64,000 nucleotides of DNA from Sinorhizobium terangae (lineage in GTDB: Bacteria; Pseudomonadota; Alphaproteobacteria; Rhizobiales; Rhizobiaceae): assembly GCF_029714365.1 (NCBI RefSeq), contig NZ_CP121659.1, positions 1,984,001 to 2,048,000 of the forward strand, read 5' to 3'. The position numbers and the translations under genes are program-made. Position 1 is the first letter of the stretch, and each line of letters opens with the position of its first letter. The notes under the pieces were generated by a model. That model saw only the letters and a list, made by a program, of their open reading frames with translations, did no database searches and was not told where the DNA came from. This document shows positions 1 through 8,577 of this stretch, one piece after another.

Positions 1-67
1 CGGCCCTACCGCATACTCGGCCGCCGGGAGTTCGCGCGTCGTAGCAGCTCCTCACCGTCCCGGCTGC

Positions 68-99
68 ACTCCCCTCTGCCCGGCCGGGCAGAGGGGAGT
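68..99. repeat. Perfect 32-bp palindrome
   Basis: Two 16-nt arms (ACTCCCCTCTGCCCGG and its exact complement) abut with no spacer. The CCCCTCTGCC...GGCAGAGGGG core recurs in the larger palindrome at 58346-58386, so this belongs to a dispersed rhizobial intergenic family rather than being a gene-specific operator. It lies 136 bp upstream of the cyclase gene and could also act as a transcription-terminating hairpin for whatever precedes the window. The remaining bases from 1 to 234 show no gene. Confidence 0.8.
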
Positions 100-234
100 A
101 TCGACACTCGCGTCCCCGATTTCGCCATTGCAAGCTGATCGGATCACGCTCTAAACAGACGTGAGCTCCGCCGGGCAGCTTTCCCGATCAGAGGCGATCG
201 GTCGACGCTGTAGACGGACCCGAAGCAAGGACGA

Positions 235-1245
235 ATGGACATGTCCGAAACCCGCCGCAAGCTGACGACGATCTTCTCGGCCGACGTCCAGGATTATTCG
301 CGCCTGATGGGGGCGGACGAGGAAGGCACGCTCGCGACCCTGAAGCGCTACCGCGATGCCATGGCGCGGCTGATCGAGGTGCATGGCGGCCGGGTCGTCA
401 ACACCTGGGGCGACGGGCTAATCGCCGAATTCCCGAGCGTGGTCGAGGCGGTGCGCGCCGCGGTCGATGTGCAGAACGAGCTCGCCGGTCTTAACGCCGA
501 TCGGCCGAGCGAGACGCAGATGCGCTTTCGCATCGGCATCAATCTCGGCGACGTGATCGCCGAGGGCGACGACCTCTACGGCGACGGCGTCAATATCGCC
601 GCCCGCCTGCAGGCCACGGCATCCGCCGGCGGCATCGTCATCTCCAACACCGTCTACGACCAGGTGCGCAACAAGGTCGCTGTCAGCTTCGACTTCCTCG
701 GCCAGCTCGAGGTGAAGAACATCGAGGGCGGCGTCGCGAGCTACGCGGTCAGGATCGGCAACCGGGAGGATGGTGGACGGGACGGGCAACCCACTTCCGA
801 CGCAGCACGGTCACGGGCGCCCACCGGGACAAGCACAGCGTCTCAAGGCTCGGGACCAGCGGCACCCGCCGGCACCTGGGGCCGACGATCCGGTGCCGGA
901 GCCGCCCGGCCGCAAGCGCCTTCCGAGACCTCTCCCGCAGCGCCCCGCGCCCGCAAGTTCGCGGTCTTCGCCATTCTCGCCGCCGCGGTCGTCGCGATAA
1001 ACCTCCTCACCTGGGACGGCGTGCTCTGGGCCGTCTGGCCGTTGCTCGGCTTTGCGATCGTCTACGCCCTGCTCTGGCTGCGCCGGAGAACGGATATCGA
1101 CCGCGTCTTCGGCCTGCTTGCTCTCGCCGCCCTCATCGTCATCGCCGTCAACCTCCTCACCTTCGACGGAACTTTCTGGGCCGTCTGGCCGCTCCTCGGC
1201 CTATCGATCGCCGCCGCGCTCCGCTGGGTCCTGCGCCGGGGCTGA
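235..1245 (+). CDS. Class III adenylate/guanylate cyclase with C-terminal membrane repeats
   Basis: 336 aa. The N-terminal catalytic domain (about residues 8-180) carries the metal-binding aspartates in FSADVQDYS (D17) and WGDG (D60) and the transition-state Asn/Arg pair in GDGVNIAARLQ (N120, R124), so it should be catalytically competent and form cAMP (or cGMP) from the NTP as a homodimer. A Pro/Ala/Ser-rich linker (about 185-235) leads to two near-identical hydrophobic units, NLLTWDGVLWAVWPLL and NLLTFDGTFWAVWPLL, each a likely two-helix hairpin, so the enzyme is probably membrane-anchored by its C terminus. This reverses the usual order, in which membrane or sensor domains precede the catalytic domain. 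The start ATG (235) is followed by a second in-frame ATG at 241. No operon partner is visible. Confidence 0.85.
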   Translation: MDMSETRRKLTTIFSADVQDYSRLMGADEEGTLATLKRYRDAMARLIEVHGGRVVNTWGDGLIAEFPSVVEAVRAAVDVQNELAGLNADRPSETQMRFRIGINLGDVIAEGDDLYGDGVNIAARLQATASAGGIVISNTVYDQVRNKVAVSFDFLGQLEVKNIEGGVASYAVRIGNREDGGRDGQPTSDAARSRAPTGTSTASQGSGPAAPAGTWGRRSGAGAARPQAPSETSPAAPRARKFAVFAILAAAVVAINLLTWDGVLWAVWPLLGFAIVYALLWLRRRTDIDRVFGLLALAALIVIAVNLLTFDGTFWAVWPLLGLSIAAALRWVLRRG

Positions 1246-1365
1246 GCTGCGGTCCAATCGGAGACCGGGCAGCCGAGACGATTTTGGTTCTCGTGTCGAG
1301 ACCGGGCGAACTGTTGAGAGGGCGGACGGGCGCAGTAGTCCTTGGAGTTTTTTCGAAGGTACCAA

Positions 1366-1395
1366 GAAAAAGCCCCGGTAGGGGAACCCGGGGCT
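1366..1395 (-). terminator. Rho-independent terminator of the candidate sRNA
   Basis: The 8-bp stem AGCCCCGG/CCGGGGCT (1371-1378 with 1388-1395) is followed on the minus strand by a TTTTTC tract. This is a textbook intrinsic terminator pointing left, with no minus-strand protein gene just upstream of it. Confidence 0.75.
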
Positions 1396-1565
1396 CCGAG
1401 GTCTTTCGCCCATTGGGAGGGGCCAGGCGTGGGCGAAATGCGGGAGGAAAATTTCCCGTCTGATTTGAGTTTGCCACCGGAGCACCGCATCTCAAAGTAG
1501 CGAAAATTAGCCACGCCTTGCGGAGGCATTCTTCGACGCGCCCGGGAGATCCCAACCGCCTGGGC
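1366..1565 (-). ncRNA. Candidate structured small RNA
   Basis: Read on the minus strand, this stretch has four successive hairpins ending in a strong terminator. In plus coordinates the helices are GCCT/AGGC around 1515-1527, TTTGAG/CTCAAA (1464-1469 with 1491-1496), CGGGA/TCCCG (1441-1445 with 1454-1458) and TTCGCCC/GGGCGAA (1405-1411 with 1431-1437). The last loop is C-rich (CCCCTCCC), like the anti-Shine-Dalgarno loops of several rhizobial trans-acting sRNAs. Upstream at about 1570-1590 the minus strand reads CTTTTGACAG...CTATAG, a plausible but imperfectly spaced sigma-70 promoter. No ORF fits the region. I cannot assign an RNA family, so the 5' end is approximate. Confidence 0.5.
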
Positions 1566-1644
1566 TATAGCTACTCCTATGCCTGTCAAAAGGTGTCCAG
1601 TAGCGCCGCGGCCGCGGCGCGGAGGACCTTCACGTTCGATCGCC

Positions 1645-1675
1645 CTCGCCTGTCACAAGCACGGGAATGACGATC
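1645..1675. repeat. Fragment of the CACAGGAAT intergenic repeat family
   Basis: CCTGTCACAAGCACGGGAATGA resembles the TCATTCCTGTG(N)nCACAGGAAT core found intact at 45967-46241 and 63252-63306. It lies just beyond the 3' end of the NmrA-like gene, the typical position for these elements. Confidence 0.45.
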
Positions 1676-1688
1676 ACCGCAAGGGAAC

Positions 1689-2576
1689 TCAGCTGGCAGC
1701 GGAGGTCCGCTCAAGAGCGCTCCAATCGAACGCGCGCGCCCAGTCGGCAAAGCTGTGCCAGTGAACCTCCGGAAACTCCCGGCGCAATGCCGCGACATCG
1801 GCGTCGTAGCCGACGCGGTCGAACCATTCGAACATACGCGCCGCATCCTCGTTTTGCTGGCGAGCCACATCGATCGGGATTTCTTGGTAGTTGATGGTGC
1901 GACCAATCGCTTGCGAGAGGATTTTCGCCTGTTCCTCGCCGGACAGTTCGTCCCCGGCAACATCAAAGCGCGTGCCGAACACATGCTCGCGCCGCTCGAC
2001 AAGGGCGGCAACGAAGGCGCCGATATCCGCAAGGGCCACAAGCTGCAGGAAGCGACGGGCGGGCATTGCGAAGGCGTAGGTGCCCTGGCGCAGTGCATCG
2101 ATCGACCACGGAGCGACGATATTCTCCATGAAGGCGACCGGCGCGCTGATCGTGTAAGGGATGCCGAGCCCGGCGACATGCTTCTCGACGAGATACTTGC
2201 TTTCGAAGTGGGGAATGCCCGTCTTCTTGTCGGCATCGGCCACGGAAGAATAGATCAGGTGCCCGACGCCGGCGGCCTTCGCCGCATCGGCGGCAATGAT
2301 CCCCTGGCGGGTCTCGTCCTCCGTGCCCGCCTCATAGCTGTTGCCCATCAGGTACATGGCGTCGACGTGGCTTGCGGCCTTTTGAATGGAGGCCGCGTCA
2401 CCGAGATCGCCGGCCACGACATCCGCACCCGCCGACGCCAGTTGCCGCGCGGCATCGCTGTCCGGCTTGCGGGTCAACGCCTTGACGCGGTGTCCTCTGG
2501 TGAGCAGTGCATGCGCGACGGCGCCTCCCTGCTGGCCGGTGGCGCCGGTGACGAGAACGTTTCGCTTGGTGGTCAT
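1689..2576 (-). CDS. NmrA-like NAD(P)-binding oxidoreductase
   Basis: 295 aa atypical short-chain dehydrogenase. The Rossmann nucleotide-binding motif TGATGQQGG is at residues 10-18, and the body matches NmrA/HSCARG-type proteins, which bind NAD(P) and act as redox sensors or as reductases; the substrate cannot be inferred. A YSSVADADKK segment (about 110-119) sits where the family active-site region lies. The start is well placed behind AAAGGAGCGGACAC. The gene is divergent from the LysR-type gene at 2676, with about 100 bp between start codons, so that regulator probably controls it. Confidence 0.85.
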   Translation of the reverse strand: MTTKRNVLVTGATGQQGGAVAHALLTRGHRVKALTRKPDSDAARQLASAGADVVAGDLGDAASIQKAASHVDAMYLMGNSYEAGTEDETRQGIIAADAAKAAGVGHLIYSSVADADKKTGIPHFESKYLVEKHVAGLGIPYTISAPVAFMENIVAPWSIDALRQGTYAFAMPARRFLQLVALADIGAFVAALVERREHVFGTRFDVAGDELSGEEQAKILSQAIGRTINYQEIPIDVARQQNEDAARMFEWFDRVGYDADVAALRREFPEVHWHSFADWARAFDWSALERTSAAS

Positions 2577-2675
2577 GTGTCCGCTCCTTTGTTTTCAATA
2601 AGAGCAAAGCTAGGGCCTGCCGCATTGGTCCATAATGGCCTATAATTGGAAAACTTTGTCCCACAGCAGGATACA
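2577..2675. promoter_or_regulatory. Divergent promoter region with possible LysR box
   Basis: The 99-bp gap between the divergent NmrA-like and LysR genes holds the dyad CCATAATGG (2630-2638) inside the AT-rich stretch TTGGTCCATAATGG...TATAATTGG. The T-N11-A type dyad and its position fit a LysR operator controlling both directions. No experimental support. Confidence 0.4.
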
Positions 2676-3602
2676 ATGCTCGATCTCAACGATATCGTGG
2701 TGTTCGCTCGCGTCGTCGAAGCCGGCAGTTTTACCGCTGCGGCACGCCAGCTCCGCATGCCCAAGACGACCGTCAGCCGCCGCATTGCCGCGCTCGAGCG
2801 TGAGGTCGGTGTCCGCTTGCTCCAGCGTACGACGCGCAGCCTCAACATGACCGACGCCGGGCGTCTCTATTATGAGCAGAGCAGCCAGGCGCTCAGGACG
2901 ATCGAGGAAGCGAATCTACGCCTCGCGGAAGCGAGGGCGGAGCCGTCAGGCACAATTCGCATTTCCGCTCCTGTCGGCTTCGGCGGCCATTTCCTTACCC
3001 GCGCAGTGGTCGACTTTCTTGCAATGTATCCGAAAACCAAGGTCGAACTGCGCCTGACCGACGAAAGTCTCAACCTGGTCGAAAACGGAATCGATCTCGC
3101 TTTCCGCACCGGCATCCTTGCAGACTCTACCCTGATCGCCCGCAAGCTGGGATCCACGCACAGGCTCCTGTGCGCCAGCCCGGACTATGTCGCGCACTCA
3201 GGGGTTCCCGACGGACCGGCGGACCTCACCCGCCACGAGTGCGTCATCGCAGGCCCCTCCGCTGCCAGCGCGCACTGGATGCTGGACGGGCCGCACGGCC
3301 AGGAAGCGGTCACCGTGGCAGGACGCTTCGCCGCCAATGAAATGCAGGCGGTCGTTGCCGCCGCGATCGCCGGCTACGGCATCGCCCAGGTGCCCCAAAG
3401 GATGGCCGAGGGGCTTATCAACGACGGGCGGTTGCGTCGCGTTCTTCACGATTACACGACGCCGGCCGGTGGCCTCTATGTCCTGTACCCGAGCAGCCGG
3501 CACCTTTCGCCGCTGGTCAAGGCGTTCATTGAGCTTGCAGCGGAGCGATGGTCCGCCGCCGGAACCGGCGAGACCGACAAGGGCGTGGCCGTGTTGGCCT
3601 GA
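2676..3602 (+). CDS. LysR-family transcriptional regulator
   Basis: 308 aa. The N-terminal helix-turn-helix (about residues 1-60, with VVEAGSFTAAARQL and KTTVSRRIAALE) is followed by a periplasmic-binding-fold effector domain. The opening (LNDIVVFARVVEAGSF) and length fit the large subgroup of LysR regulators that control neighbouring reductase or exporter genes. I chose ATG 2676 because CAGCAGG lies 5-11 nt upstream and because LysR proteins start at this point of the HTH; an upstream in-frame start at 2646 adds an unsupported extension. Its divergent neighbour is the likely target, with autoregulation from the shared intergenic region. Confidence 0.88.
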   Translation: MLDLNDIVVFARVVEAGSFTAAARQLRMPKTTVSRRIAALEREVGVRLLQRTTRSLNMTDAGRLYYEQSSQALRTIEEANLRLAEARAEPSGTIRISAPVGFGGHFLTRAVVDFLAMYPKTKVELRLTDESLNLVENGIDLAFRTGILADSTLIARKLGSTHRLLCASPDYVAHSGVPDGPADLTRHECVIAGPSAASAHWMLDGPHGQEAVTVAGRFAANEMQAVVAAAIAGYGIAQVPQRMAEGLINDGRLRRVLHDYTTPAGGLYVLYPSSRHLSPLVKAFIELAAERWSAAGTGETDKGVAVLA

Positions 3603-3754
3603 GGCGCCCGAAAGGATGCAATCGTGCTGTCGCGGGCGCGAGCGCCGGCCGGACCGAGAGGTCGCCGGCACAAGGTATGCGTGTCCGCTTTTGCTCGACC
3701 GGAGCGCGCAGACGTTGTATATTCATGCCGGCTCCACGCGACGGGGATGTCATC

Positions 3755-3952
3755 ATGGCCTTGGAGGATGAGAAGTCCAGCCTGTTGATCGGCAAGGTCG
3801 GCGGATTGATCTTTGTCGTGATCGGTTTCCTGCTGGCTGCGTCAGGCTACCGCTATGGGGCGGCAGGATACATGGCCGCGGGCGTCGTTTTCATCGCGAT
3901 AGGCATCATGCTGCTGATGGGCAAGGTCCTCGGTCGCAATCAACACAAATAG
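3755..3952 (+). CDS. Small two-helix membrane protein
   Basis: 65 aa, with ATG 3755 preceded by ACGGGGATGTC. Two hydrophobic segments (about residues 15-32 and 38-56, KVGGLIFVVIGFLLAASG and AAGYMAAGVVFIAIGIMLL) separated by a short Gly/Tyr turn predict an inner-membrane hairpin. Not recognised as a named family. The open frame extends upstream to 3548 but overlaps the LysR gene and lacks coding character, so the short form is preferred. Confidence 0.6.
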   Translation: MALEDEKSSLLIGKVGGLIFVVIGFLLAASGYRYGAAGYMAAGVVFIAIGIMLLMGKVLGRNQHK

Positions 3953-3954
3953 AC

Positions 3955-4048
3955 CTACGGCGCCGCGCGTCTTTTCAGGCGCGCAAAGGTCGCCGTAGCA
4001 CTTTGAATGACTACATGTTTTTAGATCGGATCCGATTTGAGGATTAGG
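3955..4048 (+). repeat. RIME-like intergenic mosaic element, copy 1
   Basis: GCGCCGCGCGTC...GCGCGCAAAGGTCGC, then CACTTTGAATGACTACATG and a second dyad GGATCCGATTTGAGGAT. The same two-palindrome layout recurs near 16.2, 30.4, 38.3, 38.6, 40.8, 42.7, 52.0, 56.9, 59.6 and 59.9 kb. It begins three bases past the stop codon of the small membrane protein. Confidence 0.7.
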
Positions 4049-4167
4049 CTGCCAGCCGGCAGTCTGGGCAATGTTCCGGCAGGTGAGTGAAGCTTGGCGG
4101 CGGCGTAACTACGGGCGTCGCATGCCGTCCGATCTTCGTTTGGTAATCATCGCGAGGGGGGAATGTC

Positions 4168-5625
4168 ATGTTCGACTGCTCGGCGGCAACGACGGCTCCA
4201 CCCGACCACATTGGATGCCTCTGCCACAGGCCCGAAATCCGATACATTGCCGAGCGCGTCAAGCTTGGCTTTTCCCGGCGCACTTTCATGACCGGAGTGG
4301 CAGCAATGGTGACCGGTGTCGGCCTGGGAACAACCGCGTCGGCGCAGTTGCAGTCGCCTCCCCCTGCGCCGGCTCGACCGATCCTCTTCACCAACATCCG
4401 CCTCTTCGATGGTACCTCCCCGACCCTTCGCGAGGGTGTAAAGGTGCTCGTCGAAGGCAACAGGATCAAATCGGTGGAGGATGGCGGCGCGCCCGCGGAA
4501 GCGCTGACGATAGACGGCGCCGGCGGCGTGTTGATGCCGGGGCTGATCGACGCCCACACGCATCTCGCCTTCTCGACGATTCCCCTGGCGGTGGCGCTGA
4601 CCGCCGATCCCAGTTATCTGGCGTTGCGCTCCGCGCGCGCTGCCGGCGACTTCCTGATGCAGGGCTTCACCACCGCACGGGATGTCGGTGGGCCCGTGTT
4701 CGCGCTGAAGCGGGCGATCGACGATGGCACGATCGTCGGTCCCCGCATCTGGCCGGCCGGTGCGATGATCTCGCAAACGTCCGGCCACGGAGACTTTCGC
4801 ACCGTTCACGATCTGCCCCGCGAAGATGGCGACCGGCTGCATTTTTCCGAGCGCAGCGGCGCGGCTGCCATCGCCGATGGGGTCGACGAGGTGCTGCGGC
4901 GAACGCGCGAGCAACTTTTCCAGGGTGCGAGCCAAATAAAGGTGATGGCGGGCGGCGGCGTCACCTCCGACCATGATCCGCTCGACTCCACGCAATATAC
5001 CGAAGCAGAGCTCCGCGCCGCGGTCGAGGCGGCGGCGGGGTGGAACACGTACGTGACGGTGCACGCCTACACGCCAAAAGCCATCCGCCTGGCGATCGCG
5101 GCGGGTGTCAAATGCATCGAGCACGGGCATCTTGCCGACGAGGACTCCGCCAGGCTGATGGCGGAGAAGAGCATCTGGTGGAGCCTTCAGCCGTTTCTGG
5201 ATGACGAGGACGCGGCACCATTTCCGGAGGGGTCGCCGCAACGCTTTTCCCAGATGCAGGTCATCAGCGGCACGGACACAGCTTTCGAGCTTGCGAAGAA
5301 GCACGGGGTCAAGACGGCTTTCGGCACCGACACGTTATTTTCGGAAAGGATCGCGGCCCGCCAGGGAGCGCAGCTCGCCAAGCTCATCCGGTGGCATGCG
5401 CCGGCTGAAGTACTCAAGATGGCGACTGCGGACAATGCGGAACTGCTTGCCCTCTCGGGGCCGCGGAGCCCCTATACCGGCAAGCTCGGCGTCATCGAAG
5501 CGGACGCGCTCGCCGATCTGCTGCTGGTCGGTGGCGACCCGCTGGCCGACATCTCACTGATCGCCGACCGAAACAATCTGAAGGTCATCATGAAGGACGG
5601 TCGGATCTACAAGAATACCCTTTGA
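4168..5625 (+). CDS. Tat-exported amidohydrolase (imidazolonepropionase-like)
   Basis: 485 aa member of the metal-dependent amidohydrolase superfamily. A long N terminus precedes a twin-arginine signal, SRRTFMTG (R37, R38), and a hydrophobic stretch ending TASAQ, predicting folded export to the periplasm. The TIM-barrel metal ligands are visible: DAHTHL (H130, H132), the candidate carboxylated lysine in QIKVMAGGG, TVHAY, IEHGHL and FGTDT. Relatives include prolidase-type and Xaa-Pro/Xaa-Arg dipeptidases, so a peptide or amide substrate is plausible but unproven. ATG 4168 follows GAGGGGGGAATGTC; a start nearer the twin-arginine motif is also possible. It stands alone between intergenic gaps. 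Confidence 0.85.
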   Translation: MFDCSAATTAPPDHIGCLCHRPEIRYIAERVKLGFSRRTFMTGVAAMVTGVGLGTTASAQLQSPPPAPARPILFTNIRLFDGTSPTLREGVKVLVEGNRIKSVEDGGAPAEALTIDGAGGVLMPGLIDAHTHLAFSTIPLAVALTADPSYLALRSARAAGDFLMQGFTTARDVGGPVFALKRAIDDGTIVGPRIWPAGAMISQTSGHGDFRTVHDLPREDGDRLHFSERSGAAAIADGVDEVLRRTREQLFQGASQIKVMAGGGVTSDHDPLDSTQYTEAELRAAVEAAAGWNTYVTVHAYTPKAIRLAIAAGVKCIEHGHLADEDSARLMAEKSIWWSLQPFLDDEDAAPFPEGSPQRFSQMQVISGTDTAFELAKKHGVKTAFGTDTLFSERIAARQGAQLAKLIRWHAPAEVLKMATADNAELLALSGPRSPYTGKLGVIEADALADLLLVGGDPLADISLIADRNNLKVIMKDGRIYKNTL

Positions 5626-5809
5626 TCGATGCGCCATTGGCTCATGGCATCGATAAGCGCATGTGCCTCTTCGAGATCAGCCAAGGGACTTATGCTGCGG
5701 ATCTCCAGCGATTTCTCCTCCCGGGCAGGCATTTCCCTCGAACTTCTTTGACCGAGAGCATATTCAAATGGAGTCTCCGCTGATAGATGGGTGATCGATC
5801 GGAGCAATC

Positions 5810-6193
5810 ATGCTGAAGCACCTGCGTAGTAGAAAGAGCATTTGGGTGGCGCTTGTCGCCGCATGCATGCTCGTTCTGCAGGCTGCAAGCGGGCTTGCGG
5901 CCGGCACCAAGCCGCTCGGGCTGGATACGTTCGGAAACCCGCTCTGCATTTCAGATGCGAACCACGGGACGCATGACCCGGCGCCATCGACCGATCACTC
6001 GAAAAAGCCGGACTGTTGCACGCTCGCTTGCGGGATGTTCGCGCATCCTGCGATCCCGGGGAGACAGCTCTACGTTCTCGATGCGCCGTCTGCGCCGCCC
6101 GTCAATCTCCCTGTAGCAAGGGATGGTCCCGAACTTCGCCAATGGCTGAAAGAGTTTCAAGGAAGCCCAAGGGCGCCTCCGCGCAAGGCGTGA
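5810..6193 (+). CDS. DUF2946-like cysteine-rich secreted or membrane protein
   Basis: 127 aa. An N-terminal hydrophobic segment (about residues 10-32) is a signal peptide or anchor, followed by a His/Asp-rich linker (NHGTHDP...TDHSKKP) and the cysteine cluster CCTLACGMF. Such small proteins commonly accompany copper-handling genes, and this one heads a same-strand series with YcnI and CopC-CopD, so metal binding in the periplasm is inferred. Shine-Dalgarno GGAG lies seven bases before the ATG. The assignment to DUF2946 is from overall layout, not a search. Confidence 0.6.
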   Translation: MLKHLRSRKSIWVALVAACMLVLQAASGLAAGTKPLGLDTFGNPLCISDANHGTHDPAPSTDHSKKPDCCTLACGMFAHPAIPGRQLYVLDAPSAPPVNLPVARDGPELRQWLKEFQGSPRAPPRKA

Positions 6194-6370
6194 AAATATC
6201 TACGCCACGCTGATTTCGCGAACGTTTAGTCGCGCCAGCGCATCCAATCCAATATGAAGCCGAGAAACCGCGCCTGGCATTCGCAGGCGGAAGACACCCG
6301 GCATTCTGTCAGGCCCTCGTGCCATTTTGATCACCGCCGGGCCGAACCGCCGGCGACATGGAGACGAAAT

Positions 6371-6901
6371 ATGTTGAAGACGTTCATTGCGACCGCAGCC
6401 ATTCTGGCGCTTGGAACCGGCGCCGCGCTGGCGCATGTCAGCCTGCAGGTCAAGGAGGCGCCCGTCGGCTCGACCTACAAGGCGATCCTGCAGGTGCCGC
6501 ACGGCTGCGAGGGCAAGCCGACGACGACCGTCCGGGTGCAGATCCCCGAAGGCGTCATTGCGGTCAAGCCGCAGCCGAAGGCCGGCTGGACCATCGAGAA
6601 GGTCAAGGGCACTTACGCGAAGTCCTATGACTACTACGGCACGCCGACCAGCGAAGGCGTGAAGGAGTTGATCTGGAGCGGCGGAAGCCTCGCCGACGAC
6701 GAGTACGACGAATTCGCGCTGCGCGTCTTCCTGACGCCCGACCTCAAGGCCGGCGAGACGCTGTATTTCCCGGTCGTGCAGGAGTGCGCCGGCGGCCTCG
6801 CCGAGCGCTGGATCGAGATTCCGGCTGCCGGCCAGTCGTCCGACGACCTCGAATTGCCGGCGCCGGGCCTGAAACTGCTCGAAAAAGTCTCTGGACATTG
6901 A
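6371..6901 (+). CDS. YcnI/DUF1775 periplasmic copper-binding protein
   Basis: 176 aa. A signal peptide (residues 1-21, ending GAALA) is followed directly by HVSL, so the mature protein would begin with histidine. In YcnI proteins that N-terminal His helps form a Cu(II) site. The body contains the family pattern VPHGCEGKPTTTVRVQIPEG, with later acidic (LADDEYDEFALRVFL) and PVVQEC segments. The ATG follows GGAG by about nine bases. With the downstream CopC-CopD gene it probably forms one copper-delivery or tolerance operon. Confidence 0.85.
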   Translation: MLKTFIATAAILALGTGAALAHVSLQVKEAPVGSTYKAILQVPHGCEGKPTTTVRVQIPEGVIAVKPQPKAGWTIEKVKGTYAKSYDYYGTPTSEGVKELIWSGGSLADDEYDEFALRVFLTPDLKAGETLYFPVVQECAGGLAERWIEIPAAGQSSDDLELPAPGLKLLEKVSGH

Positions 6902-6984
6902 GCGCTGAATATTGAGCCAATAAGCTGGCGCTTCGGCGCCGGCTCCTTCGACGTCTGGGTTACCCGGTGTACACGCTCGCGGCC

Positions 6985-8577
6985 ATGAAATTCCCGCCCG
7001 GTCTTGGCCGGGCAACGATCGCTGTTCTCGCCTGGCTGTTTCTGGCGACGGCGGCGCTCGCCCATGCGTCGTTGACAGCGACCGAGCCGCGGGATGGCGC
7101 AGTCGTTCCGGCTGCGCCCGCAAGGCTTGCGCTGTCGTTCAGCGAGCCGGTGTCGCCTCTGGCATTGAAACTGGTCAAGCCGGATGGCTCCGCAGTCGCA
7201 CTCGAGCGGTTTACCCTCCGGGACCGCACGGTGGAAATCGAGGTACCGCCTGACCTCTCCGCAGGCACGCACGTTTTGTCTTGGCGCGTCGTCTCCGAAG
7301 ACGGGCATCCGGTCGGCGGCTCGATCGTCTTTTCGATAAGGTCGCCAAGCAGGTCCACTTACGCCGGCGAAGTGATCGACTGGCCGGTGCGCGCCGCACT
7401 TTGGCTGGGCCGGGTGGCGCTCTATGCGGGTCTGTTCTTCGGCATCGGCGGCGTCTTCGCCTTGAGCTGGTTGCTGCAAGGCGCGCGAGCCGGGCTGCGC
7501 TTCATAACGGCCATGCTTGGCATCGGGCTGGGAGGGACAGGTTTATCCGCCGGGCTTCAGGGGCTGGATGCGCTCGGCATGCCGCTTTCCGCGCTGGCCG
7601 AACCATCGGTTTGGTCGACCGGACTCGGAACAAGCTTCGGCAGGACTGTTGTCGTGATGATCGCCGCGCTCGCCCTTGCAGGCGTCGCGCTGCTCTCGCG
7701 CCGGCGGCAGGTCGCGCGCTGGACCTCGCTCCTGGCGCTGTTGACGGGTTCGGCTGCCCTCTCCCTCAGCGGCCATGCCAGCGCCGCCGAACCGCAATGG
7801 CTGATGCGCCCGAGCGTCTTCCTGCATGCGATCGCGATCACGCTCTGGGTCGGTGCCCTGGTGCCTATCGCAAGGCTGTTCCAGACCGGCCGTGCGCATG
7901 CCCTCAAGGCCCTGCATCGCTTCTCCGTTTTCATTCCCTTCTCCATCGCCCTTCTCGTGGCGGCGGGCATCGTGCTCCTGGTCGTGCAGGTGGGCCAGCC
8001 GTCGGCCCTTCTCGACACGGCCTATGGCAATGTATTCCTGGTCAAGCTCGCTCTCCTCCTCATTCTTTTTGCTCTGGCGGCAATCAATCGATGGGTGCTG
8101 ACCGGCCGCGTGGAAGCCGGCGATCAAGGCGCCACACGGTATCTCGTACGCTCGATCGCAGCGGAGGCGCTTGTGGTGCTGATGATTTTCGGCGTGGCGG
8201 CTTCCTGGCGTTTCACGCCGCCACCGCGCGCGCTGGTGTCGGTCGCAGCGGAGCCCGCCTCGGTCCACATTCACGGTGAGAAGGCGATGGCGGAAATAAC
8301 GATCACACCCGGAAGACCGGGACCGGTCGAAGCCTCCGCCCTCGTCATGGCCGGCGATTTCTCCGCGCTGGACCCGAAGGAAGTCACTTTCGTCTTCTCC
8401 AACCCGTCCGCCGGTGTCGCCGAGATCAAACGCAAGGCGAGCAAGGCGACGGACGGAACCTGGCGCACGTCCGACCTCCTGCTGCCCCTCCCCGGCCTTT
8501 GGAAAATCAGGCTCGATATACTGATCAGCGACTTTGAGATCACCCGGATCGAGGGAGAGATCCAGATCGGGCCGTAG
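6985..8577 (+). CDS. CopC-CopD fusion copper protein
   Basis: About 530 aa. A signal peptide ends TAALA, and the predicted mature protein starts HASLTATEPRDGAVV, the CopC beta-sandwich with its N-terminal His ligand (about residues 27-120). The remainder is a multi-helix membrane region of CopD type (about 135-410), followed by a roughly 110-residue C-terminal domain that should face the periplasm. CopC binds Cu(II) and CopD is thought to move copper across the inner membrane; fusions of the two are common. An in-frame GTG at 6967 is an alternative start; neither has a strong ribosome site. The C-terminal beta-rich extension resembles the YtkA-like domain of some CopCD fusions. Confidence 0.85.
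   Translation: MKFPPGLGRATIAVLAWLFLATAALAHASLTATEPRDGAVVPAAPARLALSFSEPVSPLALKLVKPDGSAVALERFTLRDRTVEIEVPPDLSAGTHVLSWRVVSEDGHPVGGSIVFSIRSPSRSTYAGEVIDWPVRAALWLGRVALYAGLFFGIGGVFALSWLLQGARAGLRFITAMLGIGLGGTGLSAGLQGLDALGMPLSALAEPSVWSTGLGTSFGRTVVVMIAALALAGVALLSRRRQVARWTSLLALLTGSAALSLSGHASAAEPQWLMRPSVFLHAIAITLWVGALVPIARLFQTGRAHALKALHRFSVFIPFSIALLVAAGIVLLVVQVGQPSALLDTAYGNVFLVKLALLLILFALAAINRWVLTGRVEAGDQGATRYLVRSIAAEALVVLMIFGVAASWRFTPPPRALVSVAAEPASVHIHGEKAMAEITITPGRPGPVEASALVMAGDFSALDPKEVTFVFSNPSAGVAEIKRKASKATDGTWRTSDLLLPLPGLWKIRLDILISDFEITRIEGEIQIGP

Noticed and set aside
4147..5304. Long minus-strand open frame opposite the amidohydrolase
   Set aside because: Antisense to an intact gene with all catalytic motifs; Arg/Gly-rich product with no family signature.
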